Assembly (NCBI RefSeq): GCF_030644385.1
Contig: NZ_CP130060.1
Coordinates: 1,364,001-1,428,000, forward strand
From: Stomatobaculum sp. F0698
Lineage (GTDB): Bacteria; Bacillota; Clostridia; Lachnospirales; Lachnospiraceae
DNA length: 64,000 nucleotides
Direction: 5' to 3'
The translations under genes were made by a program, and so were the position numbers. Positions 63,038 to 64,000 of this stretch are shown piece after piece. The notes below the pieces were generated by a model. The model was not told where the DNA came from. It worked only from the letters and a program-made list of their open reading frames with translations, and did no database searches. Positions within the stretch are counted from its first letter, which is position 1, and every line of letters starts with the position of its first letter.

Positions 63038-64000
63038 TCACGAAATAAAGTACATCAGCGCAAGCAGCGCGATAAACAGCGGTATGAAAATCGAAAGGAA
63101 ATAGCGGAACAGTTTCCCGTTGTCCACCGGCAGCTCGCCGACCACCTTGCCGCTCTGTCCGTTCAGAGAGAAATAATAGAGTTTGGAGGAGCCGGGCTCA
63201 CGATAGGTCATGGTCCAGACAGGCATGAGCGCATACTCGAGTTTTTCGTCGCTGAGCCAGATATTGTCCGGGGTGACCGAGATTCCGTCATACTCCGAAA
63301 CCGAATTCCGGAGAGCCGCAAGCGCATAGCGCGCCACTTCCTGTCGGGTCTCGGACTGCACGTCTTCGCTCGCCACATCCTTTCGTTCCGCGACAAAACC
63401 GGAGAGATAGCTCGGCGCAAACGGCTTTAAGCTGTTCACGTCAAAGGGCTGTACACTTTCCGCAAGCACACGGTTCGCCTTTTTCAAAGCGTTCCGGGCA
63501 ACCATATCCACCGGGAGCTCACCGTTTCGTTCCACCTGAAACTTGCTGGTGATAATCTCTTCCGTGTCGCCGTGGCGACGCCGCTCCACACTCGTACCGA
63601 CGCCGGAAAGTTCCGAATGCGCCTTACAACTGTAAATCAGATAGGGGAAATAGACGCCCGTAAACTTTTCGATCTGCTTTTCGTCATAAAAGGCGCGCGG
63701 AACAAACTTTTTCTTTCTGATCCAGTCACCGAATATGCCGAGTGCCTTTTTTCGATCTATGCTGAAGGGCAGCACATAACGCGGCCCCTCCTCGCCGGAC
63801 AGACGCCCGACCAAGACCACGGGGTTATGGCAATAATAGCAGAAGGTCGCCGCCGTACTCTCCTCGGTCACGATCTCCGCACCGCAGTTCGGACAATTGT
63901 AGCGAAGCAGTTCCTCGCTTGCCGCCGCCTTTTGCTCCGCGGCCTGTCCTTTTACGCCCTCTGCCGCTTCCCGCTGCTCATAGAGCGCCTTAATCTTGTC
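63038..64000 (-). CDS. Zinc-ribbon membrane protein, start outside window
   Basis: About 321 residues are visible; the frame continues beyond the window edge. Near the visible start a zinc ribbon CPNCGAEIV is followed by CYYCHNPVVL, four Cys in two CxxC pairs. A long soluble part has no recognised motif (KFVPRAFYDEKQIEKFTGVY, MPVWTMTYREPGSSKLYYFS). A single membrane helix lies at the C-terminus (LFRYFLSIFIPLFIALLALM). It resembles 'TFIIB-type zinc ribbon-containing' membrane proteins often found beside TPM proteins in Lachnospiraceae; function unknown. Upstream of the ribbon there is a helical, Ala/Glu-rich stretch. Confidence 0.8.
   Translation of the reverse strand, partial: DKIKALYEQREAAEGVKGQAAEQKAAASEELLRYNCPNCGAEIVTEESTAATFCYYCHNPVVLVGRLSGEEGPRYVLPFSIDRKKALGIFGDWIRKKKFVPRAFYDEKQIEKFTGVYFPYLIYSCKAHSELSGVGTSVERRRHGDTEEIITSKFQVERNGELPVDMVARNALKKANRVLAESVQPFDVNSLKPFAPSYLSGFVAERKDVASEDVQSETRQEVARYALAALRNSVSEYDGISVTPDNIWLSDEKLEYALMPVWTMTYREPGSSKLYYFSLNGQSGKVVGELPVDNGKLFRYFLSIFIPLFIALLALMYFIS

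Overview
The window is chromosomal DNA of a fairly GC-rich (clearly above 50% G+C by eye) low-oxygen Firmicute of the class Clostridia. It is most likely a Lachnospiraceae relative. The evidence is gene order (nusB-xseA-xseB-ispA-dxs-tlyA-nadK-argR-recN; secA-prfB next to hpf; the tsaE-tsaB-rimI-tsaD cluster), AddAB in place of RecBCD, an anaerobic nickel CO-dehydrogenase homologue, and AGGAGG-type ribosome binding sites. I cannot name a genus from the sequence alone. Almost every protein gene lies on the minus strand. The plus strand carries only hpf, one tRNA-Ser and an IS30-type transposase.

Layout. (1) 1-16.8 kb: one long minus-strand run, nusB to recN, continuing with overlapping or nearly touching genes through glgA, a PAP2-like membrane protein, a PrsA-like lipoprotein foldase, two small poorly known proteins (one a truncated sigma-70-like protein), purL and an aspartate kinase cut by the window edge. 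(2) 16.8-26.9 kb: scpB-dut-TPR lipoprotein-hflX-addB-addA. (3) 27.0-31.2 kb: an exported beta-helix protein with about 700 residues of charged and glycine-rich tandem repeats, whose promoter carries a perfect tandem 11-bp repeat, then a phosphoribosyltransferase. (4) 31.2-37.2 kb: an rRNA operon in the order tRNA-Ser, 16S, 5S, tRNA-Ala, 23S, then five tRNAs; the 5S gene lies between 16S and 23S. Two promoters precede it, and an IS30-family element flanked by a 16-bp direct repeat sits about 10 bp upstream of the outer one. (5) 38.5-46.6 kb: a small membrane protein, then an amylosucrase-HAD phosphatase-PTS EIIBCA-HPr-EI operon. (6) 46.6-53.3 kb: tRNA-Ser(TGA), then ACT regulator-hom-tsaE-tsaB-rimI-rnz-tsaD-ispD. 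(7) 53.4-58.2 kb: secA-prfB and divergent hpf. (8) 58.2-64 kb: a CO-dehydrogenase homologue with a long histidine tail and altered active-site residues, thrC, and a TPM-domain/zinc-ribbon membrane pair.

How the genes fit together. Aspartate kinase, the ACT regulator, homoserine dehydrogenase and threonine synthase cover much of the aspartate-to-threonine route, though they are scattered. dxs, ispA and ispD supply isoprenoids. TsaB/TsaD/TsaE make the t6A tRNA modification. Sucrose-type PTS genes sit with amylosucrase, which needs unphosphorylated sucrose; the HAD phosphatase between them could reconcile the two. Amylosucrase and glycogen synthase both make alpha-glucan.

The items most worth a second look are the CODH homologue lacking a conserved cluster-C cysteine, the giant repeat protein with its response-regulator-like promoter, the 16S-5S-tRNA-Ala-23S operon with an IS30 next to its promoter, and the sigma-like protein lacking region 4. 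All assignments come from reading the sequence and remembered family features; no database search was run.
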